Source: Rhodothermus marinus
Lineage (GTDB): Bacteria; Bacteroidota; Rhodothermia; Rhodothermales; Rhodothermaceae
Assembly (NCBI RefSeq): GCF_009936275.1
Contig: NZ_AP019797.1
Coordinates: 2,525,890-2,589,889 of the forward strand
Length of the DNA stretch: 64,000 nt
Reading direction: 5' to 3'
Shown: piece by piece, positions 36,527-46,737 of the stretch
Layout of the letters: the number at the start of each line of letters is the position of its first letter
How positions within the stretch are numbered: position 1 is the first letter of the stretch
Notes under the pieces: model-generated
Told to the model about the DNA's origin: nothing
Database searches by the model: none
What the model saw: the letters and a program-made list of their open reading frames with translations, nothing else
Position numbers and translations under genes: made by a program

Positions 36527-37357
36527 TCAATCGGTATCCGACAGGCGCGGCCGCCCTGGAATCATCAGGGGCCGTCGAATGGGCTCCAGGAAAAACGTTC
36601 GGCCGTCGAAGCCGGTCAGGTACCAGGTATCGGTCTCGCGCTGGTAGTAGTAGTCCACAAACGGTGCGCGACGGGGCTCGGCAATCAGGCGTCCCAGCAG
36701 GGCCTGCCGGATCGCCCAGAGCTGGTTCCGGTAGCGCGGGGCACTGGCCACGACAATCCCGCGCTCGAAAGGACCGTTCACATCCATGATCCGGAACGGA
36801 ATCGAATCGTTGAGCACCAGCCAGTACTCGAACTGGATGTACTCGTCGCGCGGTCGTCGTTGCTCAAGGTCCACTTCAGCCAGGGTGCGGGTCGGATCGC
36901 CGAAGTGCGCCTGCAGGCGGGCGCGTAGCTCCGGTGTGCGCAGCGTATCCAGCGGCGTCCAGCTGTTGCTGCCCAGATAGGCCCAGCCGTCCTGCCCGAA
37001 GCGCCGCTGGAACCAGCGCTGCTCGAAGCGCCGCACCACGCGCCAGCTTTCCAGTACAAAAGCCGGGGCCGGTTCTTCCCGAGGCATTGCCTGGGCCACC
37101 AGACGGCCCAGGGCCGGATACCGCTCATAGAGCGCCAGCGGAAGCGGCTCGGGAGGACGCGGCGGCAGCATGGTGGCCCATTCGACGGCCTGCTGCTGCA
37201 GCCAGGCGGTGCGGTAGCTCCACACCAGCGCCCGCTGCGCCTGAATGCGGTGCAGCAGGTGTTCGATGACGCCGTCCTGAGCCACGGCCGGTCCGACCAG
37301 CAGCAGGCCGAGCAGCCACCCCCACCACCTGCCGTAGCCTGTCGGGCTTCGGGTCAT
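36527..37357 (-). CDS. Hypothetical secreted protein
   Basis: I do not recognise this 276-residue protein. It has a signal peptide (residues 1-26, ending GPAVAQ), a first half rich in Arg/Leu with WLQQQAVEWATMLPPRPPEPLP, and a second half that is likely beta-rich (EYIQFEYWLVLNDSIPFRIMDVN, DYYYQRETDTWYLTGF). It may be a periplasmic protein. It lies between the lepB paralogues and lepA, four bases before lepA, in a unidirectional cluster (ileS, dksA-like, lspA, lepA, this gene, lepB, lepB). Bacteroidota have GWxTD-type proteins in similar positions but I cannot confirm that motif here. Confidence 0.6.
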   Translation of the reverse strand: MTRSPTGYGRWWGWLLGLLLVGPAVAQDGVIEHLLHRIQAQRALVWSYRTAWLQQQAVEWATMLPPRPPEPLPLALYERYPALGRLVAQAMPREEPAPAFVLESWRVVRRFEQRWFQRRFGQDGWAYLGSNSWTPLDTLRTPELRARLQAHFGDPTRTLAEVDLEQRRPRDEYIQFEYWLVLNDSIPFRIMDVNGPFERGIVVASAPRYRNQLWAIRQALLGRLIAEPRRAPFVDYYYQRETDTWYLTGFDGRTFFLEPIRRPLMIPGRPRLSDTD

Positions 37358-37361
37358 CGCG

Positions 37362-39167
37362 TCAGTCTCCCACCGAAAGTACGGCCAGAAAGGCCTCCTG
37401 GGGCACCTCGACGCGCCCCACCTGCTTCATGCGCTTCTTGCCTTCCTTCTGGCGCTCCAGCAGCTTGCGCTTCCGGGTGACGTCGCCGCCGTAGCATTTG
37501 GCCGTCACGTCCTTGCGGAGCGCCTTGATCGTCTCACGGGCGATCACGCGGGAACCGATGGCCGCCTGGATCGCCACGTCGAAAAGCTGCCGCGGAATCA
37601 GCTCGCGCAGCTTCTGCGTCAGCTTCCGCCCCACCTCGTAGGCCTTGCTCCGGTGCACGATCGTCGAAAGCGCATCGACCGGCTCGCCGTTGATCAGAAT
37701 GTCCAGCCGCACCAGATCGCTGGGCCGGTAGTCCAGGATCTCGTAGTCGAACGACGCGTAGCCGCGGCTGACGCTTTTGAGCTTGTCGTAAAAGTCGAAG
37801 ATGATCTCGGCCAGCGGTAGCTCGTACTGCAGGTTGACGCGCGTGCGATCCAGATACACCTGGTTGCGATAGACGCCGCGCCGATCCTGACAGAGCTGCA
37901 TCAGCGGGCCGATGTACTCGGTGGGTGTGATGATGTCGGCCCGCACGTAAGGCTCCCGGATCTCGGCGATTTTGCCGGCGTCGGGCATCTCGCTGGGGTT
38001 GTCCACCGTGATCACCTCGCCGGAGCGCAGCACCACTTGATATTCGACGTTCGGCACGGTGGTGATGATGTCCAGGCCGAACTCGCGCTCAAGGCGCTCC
38101 TGGACGATCTCCATGTGCAGCAGCCCCAGAAAGCCGATGCGGAAGCCGAAGCCCAGCGCAGCCGACGTCTCGGGCGTAAAGGTCAGCGAGGCGTCGTTCA
38201 GCTGAAGTTTTTCCAGCGATGCCCGCAGCTCCTCGTACTGCTCCGGATTGGTTGGAAAGACGCCGCTGAAGACCATGGGCTTGACCTGTCGGAAGCCCGG
38301 AATCGGCTCGCTGGCCGGACGGTGCGCGTGCGTGATCGTATCGCCCACGCGGGCCGAACGGATGTCTTTGATCGAGCCGATCACGTAGCCCACCTCGCCG
38401 GCCCGGAGCATTTCCACCGGTTGCCGCTCCAGCCGCAGAATGCCGATCTCTTCGGCCACGTACTCGCGGCCGTTCGACATGAAGCGGATGCGCTCGCCGG
38501 TCTTCAGCGTGCCTTCGAAGACGCGCACGTAGACGACGGCCCCGCGGTAGGTGTCGAAGACCGAGTCGAACACGAGCGCCCGCAGCGGCGCCTCCGGGTC
38601 GCCCTTGGGCGGCGGAATGCGCTGCACGATGCGCTCCAGCAGCTCGGGCACGCCCTCGCCCGTCTTCGCGCTGATGCGCAGAATGTCCTCGGCCGGCTCG
38701 CCGATCAGCTCTTCGATCGACTGCGCCACCTCGTCGGGTCGGGCGTTGGGTAGATCGACCTTGTTCAGCACCGGAATGATCTCCAGGTCGTGCCCGAGCG
38801 CCAGGTACAGGTTCGAGATGGTCTGGGCTTCGATACCCTGGGAGGCATCGACCACCAGGATGGCCCCTTCACAGGCCTTGAGCGCCCGCGACACCTCGTA
38901 GGTAAAATCGACGTGTCCGGGCGTATCGATCAGATTCAGGATGTACTCCTCCCCGTCGCGCGCGCGGTACTTCATGCGGATCGCATGGCTTTTGATCGTG
39001 ATCCCGCGCTCGCGCTCCAGATCCATGCTGTCGAGCACCTGGTCCTTCAGCTCCCGCTCCGAGAGCGTGCCGGTCAATTCAAGGAGCCGATCGGCCAGCG
39101 TGCTCTTGCCGTGGTCGATATGGGCAATGATACAGAAATTTCGAATCCGGTCGCGATACGAAGCCAT
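37362..39167 (-). CDS. lepA: Elongation factor 4 (LepA)
   Basis: EF4/LepA is a ribosome-dependent GTPase that helps translation under stress. The 601-residue protein has the GTPase motifs [10 protein letters not shown] (G1), RERGITI (G2), DTPGHVDF (G3), NKVDL (G4) and the family's C-terminal domain (ending [21 protein letters not shown]). I place the start at the ATG at 39167 ([10 protein letters not shown]); a GTG lies three codons upstream. It is followed by the hypothetical secreted protein and the signal peptidases. Confidence 0.97.
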   Translation of the reverse strand: MASYRDRIRNFCIIAHIDHGKSTLADRLLELTGTLSERELKDQVLDSMDLERERGITIKSHAIRMKYRARDGEEYILNLIDTPGHVDFTYEVSRALKACEGAILVVDASQGIEAQTISNLYLALGHDLEIIPVLNKVDLPNARPDEVAQSIEELIGEPAEDILRISAKTGEGVPELLERIVQRIPPPKGDPEAPLRALVFDSVFDTYRGAVVYVRVFEGTLKTGERIRFMSNGREYVAEEIGILRLERQPVEMLRAGEVGYVIGSIKDIRSARVGDTITHAHRPASEPIPGFRQVKPMVFSGVFPTNPEQYEELRASLEKLQLNDASLTFTPETSAALGFGFRIGFLGLLHMEIVQERLEREFGLDIITTVPNVEYQVVLRSGEVITVDNPSEMPDAGKIAEIREPYVRADIITPTEYIGPLMQLCQDRRGVYRNQVYLDRTRVNLQYELPLAEIIFDFYDKLKSVSRGYASFDYEILDYRPSDLVRLDILINGEPVDALSTIVHRSKAYEVGRKLTQKLRELIPRQLFDVAIQAAIGSRVIARETIKALRKDVTAKCYGGDVTRKRKLLERQKEGKKRMKQVGRVEVPQEAFLAVLSVGD

Positions 39168-39242
39168 AGCCTGCACGTCACCACACAGAGCTTTCGGAAT
39201 GCAGCGCTGATATACCGCCCGGAATCTCCGGGTTCCGCCCGC

Positions 39243-39824
39243 TCAGGATTCCTCGACGGGCTGTTCCGAGGCGGTTGCCGCCATAACGGCCGCCTGCTGG
39301 CGGCGATGGAACTCTTTCTGGAAGAGCAGCAGGCCCACCACGCCGATCACGATGGCCATGTCGGCCACGTTCCAGATGGGGAAAAGGGCCACGTAGGCCC
39401 CGCCGATGAAAGGGATGAACTCAGGCAGGTAGCCACGCCAGAGATCCACGTGGATGAAATCGACCACGCGCCCGTGGAAAAACCCGGCGTAGCCGTACAG
39501 CAAGCCATAAAAGAGGCGATCGATGATGTTGCCCAGCGCCCCGCCCAGGATCACGGCCAGACTGGCCCGGTACGGGGCGTAGCCGTCTCGAATGCGGTAA
39601 AGGTACCAGGCGATCAGCACCGTGGCCACGATGGCCAGCACCGCCACGGTTCCCGGCGGTCCGAACGACAGTCCGAAAGCCATGCCGGGATTCTCCGTGT
39701 AGGTGAGCTTGAGCCAGTCGTCGATCACAGGAATGGACTGGCCGGGGTACATGGTCTGGACCACCAGCACTTTCGTGAGCTGGTCCACCAGTACCACCAG
39801 CAGCGTGACCCAGAGCATGCGCAT
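39243..39824 (-). CDS. lspA: Lipoprotein signal peptidase (signal peptidase II)
   Basis: LspA cleaves signal peptides from prolipoproteins. The protein of about 193 residues has four hydrophobic segments and the catalytic aspartates in GGALGNIIDR (Asp102) and FPIWNVADM (Asp155). The start is placed at the ATG at 39824; the frame is open to a GTG at 39842 and also has an ATG at 39818. It is expected, as many lipoproteins (cytochrome c, NosL) occur in the window. It lies between the dksA-like gene and lepA. Confidence 0.95.
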   Translation of the reverse strand: MRMLWVTLLVVLVDQLTKVLVVQTMYPGQSIPVIDDWLKLTYTENPGMAFGLSFGPPGTVAVLAIVATVLIAWYLYRIRDGYAPYRASLAVILGGALGNIIDRLFYGLLYGYAGFFHGRVVDFIHVDLWRGYLPEFIPFIGGAYVALFPIWNVADMAIVIGVVGLLLFQKEFHRRQQAAVMAATASEQPVEES

Positions 39825-39852
39825 GAGATCGACCCGGCGCACCGGAAGCGGT

Positions 39853-40302
39853 TTATTTCTTTTTCAGCTTGGCCTCGATCGAGACCTCCGTGTGCGGCAC
39901 CGCCTCCAGGCGCTCACGGGGAATGGGCTTGCCGGTCACCTTGCAGATGCCATAGGTCTTGTTCTTGATGCGCTCGAGCGCCCGGTCCAGATGGCTGATG
40001 TACTTCTGCTGGCGGGCGATCATCAGGAAGAGTTTTTCGCGCTCCATGGCATCGGTGCCGGCGTCGGCCATGTGGAAGCTGTAGGCGGTGTCGGTGCCGC
40101 CCTGCTCGCGCGCATCTTCCAGTTGCGCCTTCATGCGCTCGATGTCCTCCACCGCCTGCCGGCGCTTCTCCAGAATCAACTGCCGGAAGTATTCCAGCTC
40201 TTCGTCCGTGAACGGAGTCCGACGCACAGGCTCCGCGGCTTCCTGCGCCGACGCCTCCGGATTCGGCGTGGCGTTGTGCTCCTGCTCGTACTTTTCCGCC
40301 AT
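39853..40302 (-). CDS. TraR/DksA-family protein lacking the zinc finger cysteines
   Basis: This 149-residue protein has a helical coiled-coil core (EELEYFRQLILEKRRQAVEDIERMKAQLE) and the C-terminal pattern YGICKVTGKPIPRERLEAVPHT of DksA relatives. DksA binds the RNA polymerase secondary channel with ppGpp. Only one of the four zinc-finger cysteines (Cys120) is left, as is common in Bacteroidota homologues. It lies between ileS and lspA, a typical arrangement in the phylum. Whether it works on RNA polymerase is inference. Confidence 0.85.
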   Translation of the reverse strand: MAEKYEQEHNATPNPEASAQEAAEPVRRTPFTDEELEYFRQLILEKRRQAVEDIERMKAQLEDAREQGGTDTAYSFHMADAGTDAMEREKLFLMIARQQKYISHLDRALERIKNKTYGICKVTGKPIPRERLEAVPHTEVSIEAKLKKK

Positions 40303-40340
40303 AGTACCTGCCGAACTTGATGTTACCGCCTCCCAAAAGC

Positions 40341-40383
40341 TCTAAAAAACAAAGGCAGCAGGCAGGAAATCAGGCCTGCTGTC
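40341..40383 (-). terminator. Terminator at the end of ileS
   Basis: An eight-base stem CAGCAGGC / GCCTGCTG (40356-40363, 40374-40381) followed on the minus strand by TTTGTTTTTTAG (40342-40353). It overlaps the last codons of ileS, so the coding sequence itself forms half of the terminator. Confidence 0.7.
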
Positions 40384-43300
40384 CTGTGGTGGTCGCTACC
40401 GGCACGCGTTGTACGCCTACCGTGAAGGTCTCCCCATCGATGTCGAACGTCTCTACGTGGGTGCCCGTAGGCTGCTCGGACGGTTGCAACGCTACGGCCA
40501 GCGTCTCGTTCCGGACCCAGTCGGCGTGCCGCTCCAGCGCACGCGCCAGTTGTCCTTCGGCCCGGTAGCTGACCACGATGCGGTCGGTCACCTCGAATCC
40601 GGCCTTTTTGCGCAGATTCTGGATGCGGTTGATGGCCTCGCGGGCCAGCCCTTCCAGAAGCAGTTCCTCGGTCCGGTTCGTGTCGAGCGCCACGGTCACG
40701 CCGTCTTCCTGACCCACGAGCCAGCCTTCGATCCCTTCGCTCTTGATCTCCAGATCTTCGGGACCCAGTTCCACCTGCTGGCCGTCCACCTCCAGCACCA
40801 GCTTCCCTTCCCGAAGGTACCGATCGATCTCCTCCTCCGTGAGCTGGGCCACGCGGGCGGCCACGCCTTTCATGAGCTTGCCCAGCTGCTTCCCCAGCCG
40901 GGGATAGTTCGGCTTGGCCGTGCGGCGCACCACACGACTGGTGCCCTCGACGTACTCGATGTCCTTGACGTTGACCTCTTCGAGGATGAGCGGCCGCACC
41001 GACTCGACCACCTCGCGATCGACGCCGGTGCCCGTCACCACCAGAATGCGGGGGAGCGGCTGCCGGACGTTGATCCGGGCCTGGTTGCGCAACGCAAGCA
41101 CGATCGAGACGATCGTCCGCGCCAGCGCCATGCGCTGTTCCAGCACCGAATCGATCACCGACTGGTCCACCTTCGGGAAGTCGGCCAGGTGCACCGACTC
41201 AGGCCCCTTCACCTCGCTGCCTTCCTGAAGCGCCCGGTAGAGCCACTCGCTGAAGAACGGCGCGATGGGCGCCATCATCAGCGCCGTGGTCTCCAGGCAT
41301 TCGTAGACGGTCTGGTAGGCGGCCTGCTTGTCGCGCTCGTTCTCCTGCTCGCCCGTACGGGCGCTCCAGAAGCGCCGCCGCGAACGCCGGATGTACCAGT
41401 TCGACAGCTCGTCCACAAAGCGTTCGATGGCCCGCGCCGCCCGTGTCGGGTGATAGTCCTCGTAGGCCGCCTCCACCTCGGCCAGCGTGCTGTTGAGCCG
41501 GCTGATGATCCAGCGGTCCAGCTCGGTGCGTTCGCCGACGGGCATGCGCTCGGCGGGATAGACGAAGCCGTCCACGTTCGCATACGTGGCGAAAAAGGCG
41601 TAGACGTTCTCCAGCGTGTTGAAGAAGCGACGCCGCGTGGCCTCCAGCTCGCGCTCCGAAAAGCGGATGTTCTCCCACGGCGGCGCGTTACTGATCATGT
41701 ACCAGCGCACCGGATCGGCCCCGTAGCGCTCGACCACGTCGAAGGGATCGACCACGTTGCCCTTCGACTTGGACATCTTCTCACCTTTCTCGTCGAGCAC
41801 CAGGCCGTTGACCACCACGTGCCGGAAGGCCACGCTGTCCATCACCATCGTGGCGATGGCGTGCAGCGTGTAGAACCAGCCGCGCGTCTGATCGACGCCT
41901 TCTGCAATGAAGTCGGCCGGGAAGGTGCGCCGGAAGGCTTCCTGGTTCTCGAACGGGTAGTGCCACTGGGCGAAGGGCATCGCGCCCGAGTCGAACCAGA
42001 CGTCGATCAGGTCGGGCACGCGGCGCATTGTGCCACCGTCGGGCGCCGGCCAGGTGAGCCGGTCCACAAAAGGCCGGTGCAGGTCCAGCTCGCCGGTCTC
42101 CGGGTTGTAGGCCTCGGGCGGAAACGTGCCGCCCAGCTTCTGCCGGAGCTCTTCAATCGAACCGATGACCTCGATGTAGTCCGGATTGCGGTCGCTCTGC
42201 CAGATGGGGAGCGGTGTGCCCCAGTAACGCTGGCGGCTCAGCGCCCAGTCCACGTTGTTGCGCAGCCACTCGCCGAAGCGTCCCTCTCCGATCGACGGCG
42301 GGTGCCAGTGAATCGTCTGGTTCAGTTCGATCATCCGGTCTTTGACGGCCGTGGTCCGGATGAACCAGCTCTCGACCGGATAATTCATGAGCGGCGTGCC
42401 CTTGCGCCAGTCGTGCGGGTAGTTGTGCCGGTAGGTTTCCTGGCGAAAGAGCAGCCCGCGCTGTCGCAGATCACGCAGAATGACCTTGTCGGCGTCCTTG
42501 AACCACAGGCCGGCCACCAACGGCGCCTCGTCGGTGAAGGTGCCCTCGGGTGTGATCGGATTGATCATGGGCAACCCTTCCTTCTGGGCGGCCTCGTAGT
42601 CCTCGGCACCGAAGGCCGGCGCCATGTGCACGATGCCCGTCCCTTCCTCGGTCGAGACGAAGTCGGCCGCGATGACCCGCCAGGCTTCCCCTTCCTTGAA
42701 GCGATCCTTGAAGTACGGAAACAGCGGCTCGTAGCGCGTGCCGACCAGCGCCCGGCCCGGGAAGGTCTCGACCACCTCGACCGACTCGTCCCGCAGCACG
42801 TCCAGTCGATCCTGCGCCAGGATCAGGTACTCGGTGCCCCGTTCCGGGTCTTCACGGCGCACCTTGACGTAGGTGATGTCGGCCCCGACGGCCAGTGCCA
42901 CGTTCGAGATGAGCGTCCAGGGCGTCGTCGTCCAGGCCAGCAGGTAGGTGCGTTCGGCCCCCAGTACCGGGAAGCGCACGTACGCGCTGGGGTCGTCCAC
43001 TTCCCTGTAGCCAAGGCTCACCTCGTGCGAGGAGAGCACCGTGCCGGAGCCCGGGCTGTACCACTGGATCTTGTAGCCCTTGTAGAGCAGCCCTTTCTCG
43101 TAGATCTGCTTGATCAGCCACCAGACGGTTTCGATATAGGTGTTTTCGAACGTGATGTACGGGTGTTCGAGATCCACCCAGTAGCCGATCCGCTCCGTGA
43201 GCTGGTCCCAGAGTTCCTTGTAGCGCAGCACGCTCCGGCGGCAGGCCGCATTGTACTTTTCGATACCGAATGCCTCCACCTGCGCCCGTCCTTCCAGGCC

Positions 43301-43603
43301 CAGCTCCTTTTCAACCTCGATCTCCACGGGCAGCCCGTGCGTGTCCCAGCCCGCCTTCCGCTCCACGCGGAAGCCCTTCATGGTCTTGTAGCGACAGAAG
43401 ATATCCTTGATCGTCCGGGCCAGGACGTGATGGATGCCGGGCTTGCCGTTGGCCGTGGGCGGCCCTTCGTAGAAAGAGAAGGTAGGTCCGTTTTCCCGCT
43501 GCGCAATGCTCCGCGGAAAGATCTGGCGCTCTTTCCACCAGCGCAGGACTTCGTGCTCGATCTCCGGATGCCGAAACTGCTCAACCTGCTTAAAGCGCTT
43601 CAT
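40370..43603 (-). CDS. ileS: Isoleucyl-tRNA synthetase
   Basis: IleRS charges tRNA-Ile. The 1077-residue protein has the HIGH region as PPTANGKPGIHH (about 48-59) and the KMSKS motif (GEKMSKSKGN, about 605-612), with the connective editing domain between. Its length and C-terminal region (no clear zinc finger) fit the IleS2 (eukaryote-like, mupirocin-tolerant) type used by Bacteroidota, but this is remembered from the family, not tested. The start is the ATG at 43603, which gives MKRFKQVEQF; a longer reading upstream is not conserved. It is the first gene of the cluster running to lepB. Confidence 0.96.
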   Translation of the reverse strand: MKRFKQVEQFRHPEIEHEVLRWWKERQIFPRSIAQRENGPTFSFYEGPPTANGKPGIHHVLARTIKDIFCRYKTMKGFRVERKAGWDTHGLPVEIEVEKELGLEGRAQVEAFGIEKYNAACRRSVLRYKELWDQLTERIGYWVDLEHPYITFENTYIETVWWLIKQIYEKGLLYKGYKIQWYSPGSGTVLSSHEVSLGYREVDDPSAYVRFPVLGAERTYLLAWTTTPWTLISNVALAVGADITYVKVRREDPERGTEYLILAQDRLDVLRDESVEVVETFPGRALVGTRYEPLFPYFKDRFKEGEAWRVIAADFVSTEEGTGIVHMAPAFGAEDYEAAQKEGLPMINPITPEGTFTDEAPLVAGLWFKDADKVILRDLRQRGLLFRQETYRHNYPHDWRKGTPLMNYPVESWFIRTTAVKDRMIELNQTIHWHPPSIGEGRFGEWLRNNVDWALSRQRYWGTPLPIWQSDRNPDYIEVIGSIEELRQKLGGTFPPEAYNPETGELDLHRPFVDRLTWPAPDGGTMRRVPDLIDVWFDSGAMPFAQWHYPFENQEAFRRTFPADFIAEGVDQTRGWFYTLHAIATMVMDSVAFRHVVVNGLVLDEKGEKMSKSKGNVVDPFDVVERYGADPVRWYMISNAPPWENIRFSERELEATRRRFFNTLENVYAFFATYANVDGFVYPAERMPVGERTELDRWIISRLNSTLAEVEAAYEDYHPTRAARAIERFVDELSNWYIRRSRRRFWSARTGEQENERDKQAAYQTVYECLETTALMMAPIAPFFSEWLYRALQEGSEVKGPESVHLADFPKVDQSVIDSVLEQRMALARTIVSIVLALRNQARINVRQPLPRILVVTGTGVDREVVESVRPLILEEVNVKDIEYVEGTSRVVRRTAKPNYPRLGKQLGKLMKGVAARVAQLTEEEIDRYLREGKLVLEVDGQQVELGPEDLEIKSEGIEGWLVGQEDGVTVALDTNRTEELLLEGLAREAINRIQNLRKKAGFEVTDRIVVSYRAEGQLARALERHADWVRNETLAVALQPSEQPTGTHVETFDIDGETFTVGVQRVPVATTTGQQA

Positions 43604-43754
43604 GCCTATCGGTACCGACGTTGACTGCTTGGTCTGCGCGTTCAGGAATCCCTCAAAAATACGCAATTCCGTCGCCGCGCGTGCCCCCGGCCCGTTAAGA
43701 ATGCAGGAGAAACACAACCCTGCGCGGCCACTCACGCTGTTTGACAGGGACCTC

Positions 43755-43797
43755 CCCGACAAAAAAGGGCGACCACCGGTCGCCCTTTTTTGTCGGG
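43755..43797. terminator. Strong bidirectional terminator
   Basis: A perfect 20-base inverted repeat (arms 43755-43774 and 43778-43797) with a three-base loop contains six A and six T in the stem after the GC part. It stands between the S9 peptidase stop and the ileS leader, so it ends the S9 transcript on the minus strand and would stop any plus-strand read-through. Confidence 0.92.
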
Positions 43798-43809
43798 ATT
43801 GACATGGCG

Positions 43810-46533
43810 CTACTGTTCCAGCACAACCAGCCGGGTGACGGCCGTGCCGCCGCCCATCTGGGCCGGAAGCTGCTGCTCGGTCAGTACGCTGAAGTGCGGC
43901 GCCTCGCGGAGTACGTGCATCGTACCGCTGCCCGGCCCACCGTCGAGCATCTCCAGACGCACCACGTACACTTCGAACGTACCGGCCGGGGTCTCGACCG
44001 TCTGCGTGCCGGTCACCTGCAGCTTCACGGGCCGCACCTCCTGCTGCTGCGGATTGAATATGCGAAGCGTCGCCTCGTAGCCTTCCGTCAGCGGAAGCCC
44101 GGCCACGTACAGATCGAACGCCCCGCCGTCTCCTACAACCGGTGCGTCCAGTTCCTTATCGATCGCCATCGCTCCCATCGGCGACTGCATCCGGCCGGTG
44201 ATCCGCTCGTCCGCATAGGTCAACACCAGCGTGCCCATACCCCGCGCCGCACGTCGGATGGGCCGGAGCGTACGCCGATCCACCCACGACGTGTCGGCGG
44301 TCTCGCCCATGGGCATGCGCACGTGATCGACGATCATCCACGCCGGGCGGCCTTCCAGCTCCACCGCCTGCACCGTACGCTCCGAGCCGAGCGTGAAGGT
44401 CTGACCCTGCACCTGAATGGTGGTCTCGTAGCGTAGTTTGAGGGGGCGGATCCGGTCGCCGTCTGCTTCCGGAAGGGCCCCGCGCTGCGCCCGGGCCAGC
44501 GCCAGCGTGTCGGGAAGCGTCACCGTGGCCGGGTCCACCATGAGCGAGGCCAGGTGTGCCGCCAGCTCCGGACTCATCTCCTCCTGATAGCGCCCGCCCA
44601 GATGCCGCGCCAGGAAACGCTCGATCTCGGCGATCATGGCCAGTCGGTTCATTTCGCCCCGAAAGCCGTGCCCTTCGTCGGGCGCCACCATGTAGGCCAC
44701 TTCTACGCCGTTGTCGCGGGCGGCCACCACGATCTGGTCGCTTTCGGTCTTCTTGACGCGCGGATCGTTGGCGCCCTGGATGACCAGCAGCGGCGCCCGA
44801 ATGCGGTCGGCGTGGTAGAACGGCGACTGGGCTTTCAGCCGCTCCCGGTCGGCCGGATCGTCCGGATTGCCCACGCGCGTGTCGAAAATCCGCCGTGCAG
44901 CCGCCCAGTAGGGCGGAATCGTCTTGAGCAGCGTGAGCAGGTTCGAGGGGCCCACGATCGACACGCCGGCCGCATACAGCTCGGGCGTGAAGGTCAGTCC
45001 GGCCAGCGTGGCGTACCCGCCATAGGAGCCGCCCATGATGGCGATGTAGTTCGGATCGGCAATGCCGCTTTCGATCAGGTAACGCACGCCGTCCGTGACA
45101 TCGTGCTGCATCACGCCCGTACCCCACTGCTTGTTACCCGCATTGAGAAAGGCCTTCCCGTAGCCGGACGATCCCCGGAAGTTGGGCTGCAGCACGGCGT
45201 AGCCCCGGTTGGCCAGGAACTGCGCGAAGGCATCGTAGCCCCACATGTCGCGCGACCACGGACCACCGTGCACCAGCACCACGGCCGACAGACCCCGCGG
45301 CTCGACGCCCTTCGGGAGGGTCAGGTAAGCCGGAATCTCGACGCCATCACGTGCCCGGTAGCGAATGGCTTTCATGGGCGCCAGGTGCTCGCTCGGAAGC
45401 TCCGGCCGGCTCCGGTAGAGCAGCTCCACCCGACGCTGCTGCCGGTCGTACAGGTACACGGCACCCGGATCCACGTCGCGCTGCACCGTCACCAGCATCA
45501 GCCGTTCGTCTTCGGTGGTCGAGCCCGGATACAGCTCCCCTTCCGGAAGCTGCGACCTGAGAAATTCCAGATCCTGCGCCAGTTCCTCGGTCTTCGGATA
45601 GATCCGGAGCCGGTCGCCCACGTAGTAGGTGGCGATCAGTTCTTCCGTCCGATCCGAAAACGCCGCCCCGCCGAAGTCCACCTCACCTTCCGGATCGCGT
45701 TCCACGAACGTTTCTTCGCCGGTTTCCGGATCGAAGCGCACCAGTTCAGTCAGGTCCCGATCGCCCCGGTTTGTAATCAGATAGACGTGGCGGCCGTCTT
45801 TATGGAAGCGAAGTGGACTGCAGGACTCCTCCACCGAGCAGGTATAGACCGGCGTCAGCGAGTCGCCGTCCACCCGGAGGATTTCCGTGCTGCCGTCTTC
45901 GGCAATGCGCGTGGCCAGCCGAAGACGGCCTTCCAGGTCGAACGTGAAGCCGGCCAGCTCCTGCTCGTTCTTGAGCACGAGCGTACGTTCGCCGGTGGCC
46001 AGATCGATCCGGTACACGTCGTGCCAGCGCGGGTCTCGGTCGTTCAGCCCCACCAGAATCTGCCCGGGCGTGGCCTCGGGCACCGCGTAGATGACGGCCC
46101 GCGTGTTCTCGTAGGGCGTCAGGTCACGCGCCGGCGGCACGCCCGTTTCAGGATCGGGCGGAAGCGTGGGATCGACGGCATAAACGTGAAAGTCTTCGTT
46201 GCCGCCCTTGTCCTGCACGTACAGCACGTAGCGGCTGTCTTCGCTCCAGAAGTAGCCGGGCACGGGCCGCTCGTCGGCCGTCAGCGGTCGGGCGGCCTCG
46301 AAGGGCTCGTCGATGCCTTTGATCCAGATGTTGCGGACGCCGTTGTAAGGCTTGAGGAAGGTCAGCCAGCGGCCGTCCGGTGAGAGCTGCGCCCCGGAGA
46401 TTTCCGGATCGCCGAAGAACAGTTCGCGGTCCAGCAGCGGCGGCAACTGGTCCAGATACGGTCGTGGGGGCACCTGCGCCTGCAGCGTCGCGGCGAGCCC
46501 CAGCATGCAGATCAAAAACAACCAGCGAGACAT
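43810..46533 (-). CDS. Prolyl-oligopeptidase-family (S9) serine peptidase
   Basis: The 907-residue secreted protein has a signal peptide (ending ATLQAQ), a seven-bladed beta-propeller region (about 40-420), and an alpha/beta hydrolase domain with the nucleophile in GGSYGGY (Ser503), the acid in GANDPRV and the histidine in DEGHGF. It resembles acyl-aminoacyl peptidases/DPP-IV type enzymes of S9. An additional C-terminal region from about 660 to 907 (lipocalin- or DUF3108-like beta-rich part, ending [10 protein letters not shown]) is unusual for S9. It probably digests peptides in the periplasm. It is divergent from nuoH across a 204-base gap. Confidence 0.9.
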   Translation of the reverse strand: MSRWLFLICMLGLAATLQAQVPPRPYLDQLPPLLDRELFFGDPEISGAQLSPDGRWLTFLKPYNGVRNIWIKGIDEPFEAARPLTADERPVPGYFWSEDSRYVLYVQDKGGNEDFHVYAVDPTLPPDPETGVPPARDLTPYENTRAVIYAVPEATPGQILVGLNDRDPRWHDVYRIDLATGERTLVLKNEQELAGFTFDLEGRLRLATRIAEDGSTEILRVDGDSLTPVYTCSVEESCSPLRFHKDGRHVYLITNRGDRDLTELVRFDPETGEETFVERDPEGEVDFGGAAFSDRTEELIATYYVGDRLRIYPKTEELAQDLEFLRSQLPEGELYPGSTTEDERLMLVTVQRDVDPGAVYLYDRQQRRVELLYRSRPELPSEHLAPMKAIRYRARDGVEIPAYLTLPKGVEPRGLSAVVLVHGGPWSRDMWGYDAFAQFLANRGYAVLQPNFRGSSGYGKAFLNAGNKQWGTGVMQHDVTDGVRYLIESGIADPNYIAIMGGSYGGYATLAGLTFTPELYAAGVSIVGPSNLLTLLKTIPPYWAAARRIFDTRVGNPDDPADRERLKAQSPFYHADRIRAPLLVIQGANDPRVKKTESDQIVVAARDNGVEVAYMVAPDEGHGFRGEMNRLAMIAEIERFLARHLGGRYQEEMSPELAAHLASLMVDPATVTLPDTLALARAQRGALPEADGDRIRPLKLRYETTIQVQGQTFTLGSERTVQAVELEGRPAWMIVDHVRMPMGETADTSWVDRRTLRPIRRAARGMGTLVLTYADERITGRMQSPMGAMAIDKELDAPVVGDGGAFDLYVAGLPLTEGYEATLRIFNPQQQEVRPVKLQVTGTQTVETPAGTFEVYVVRLEMLDGGPGSGTMHVLREAPHFSVLTEQQLPAQMGGGTAVTRLVVLEQ

Positions 46534-46620
46534 GAGCCTATCGGGTCTGGTGAAACAGGTCGCAAGTGTCTACGGAAGCGAGTCGGCCGGGTTACACCGT
46601 TGAATTCTCGCTCAAAACCT

Positions 46621-46672
46621 CCGCCGAAGCCTCACGAATTGCGCCAGCAGTTGCACAACTGGGCTTCGGCGG
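46621..46672 (+). ncRNA. Nested hairpin in the nuoH leader
   Basis: An 11-base perfect stem CCGCCGAAGCC / GGCTTCGGCGG (46621-46631, 46662-46672) encloses a second perfect stem CAGTTG-ca-CAACTG (46648-46661). No gene covers this region. It lies 65 bases before nuoH and about 90 bases from the S9 gene start. It could be a structured leader, a regulatory site or a weak terminator (only short T-runs follow). Function is unknown. Confidence 0.5.
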
Positions 46673-46737
46673 TGTACTTTCTGACGTTACGGTTTTCCCG
46701 ACCGGAAAGCAACAGGCAAACAACCCGCCGCCATACA

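Noticed and set aside
43604..43740. Possible T-box or leader before ileS
   Set aside because: No specifier/antiterminator pattern or conserved T-box sequence is visible, and T-boxes are not expected in this phylum.
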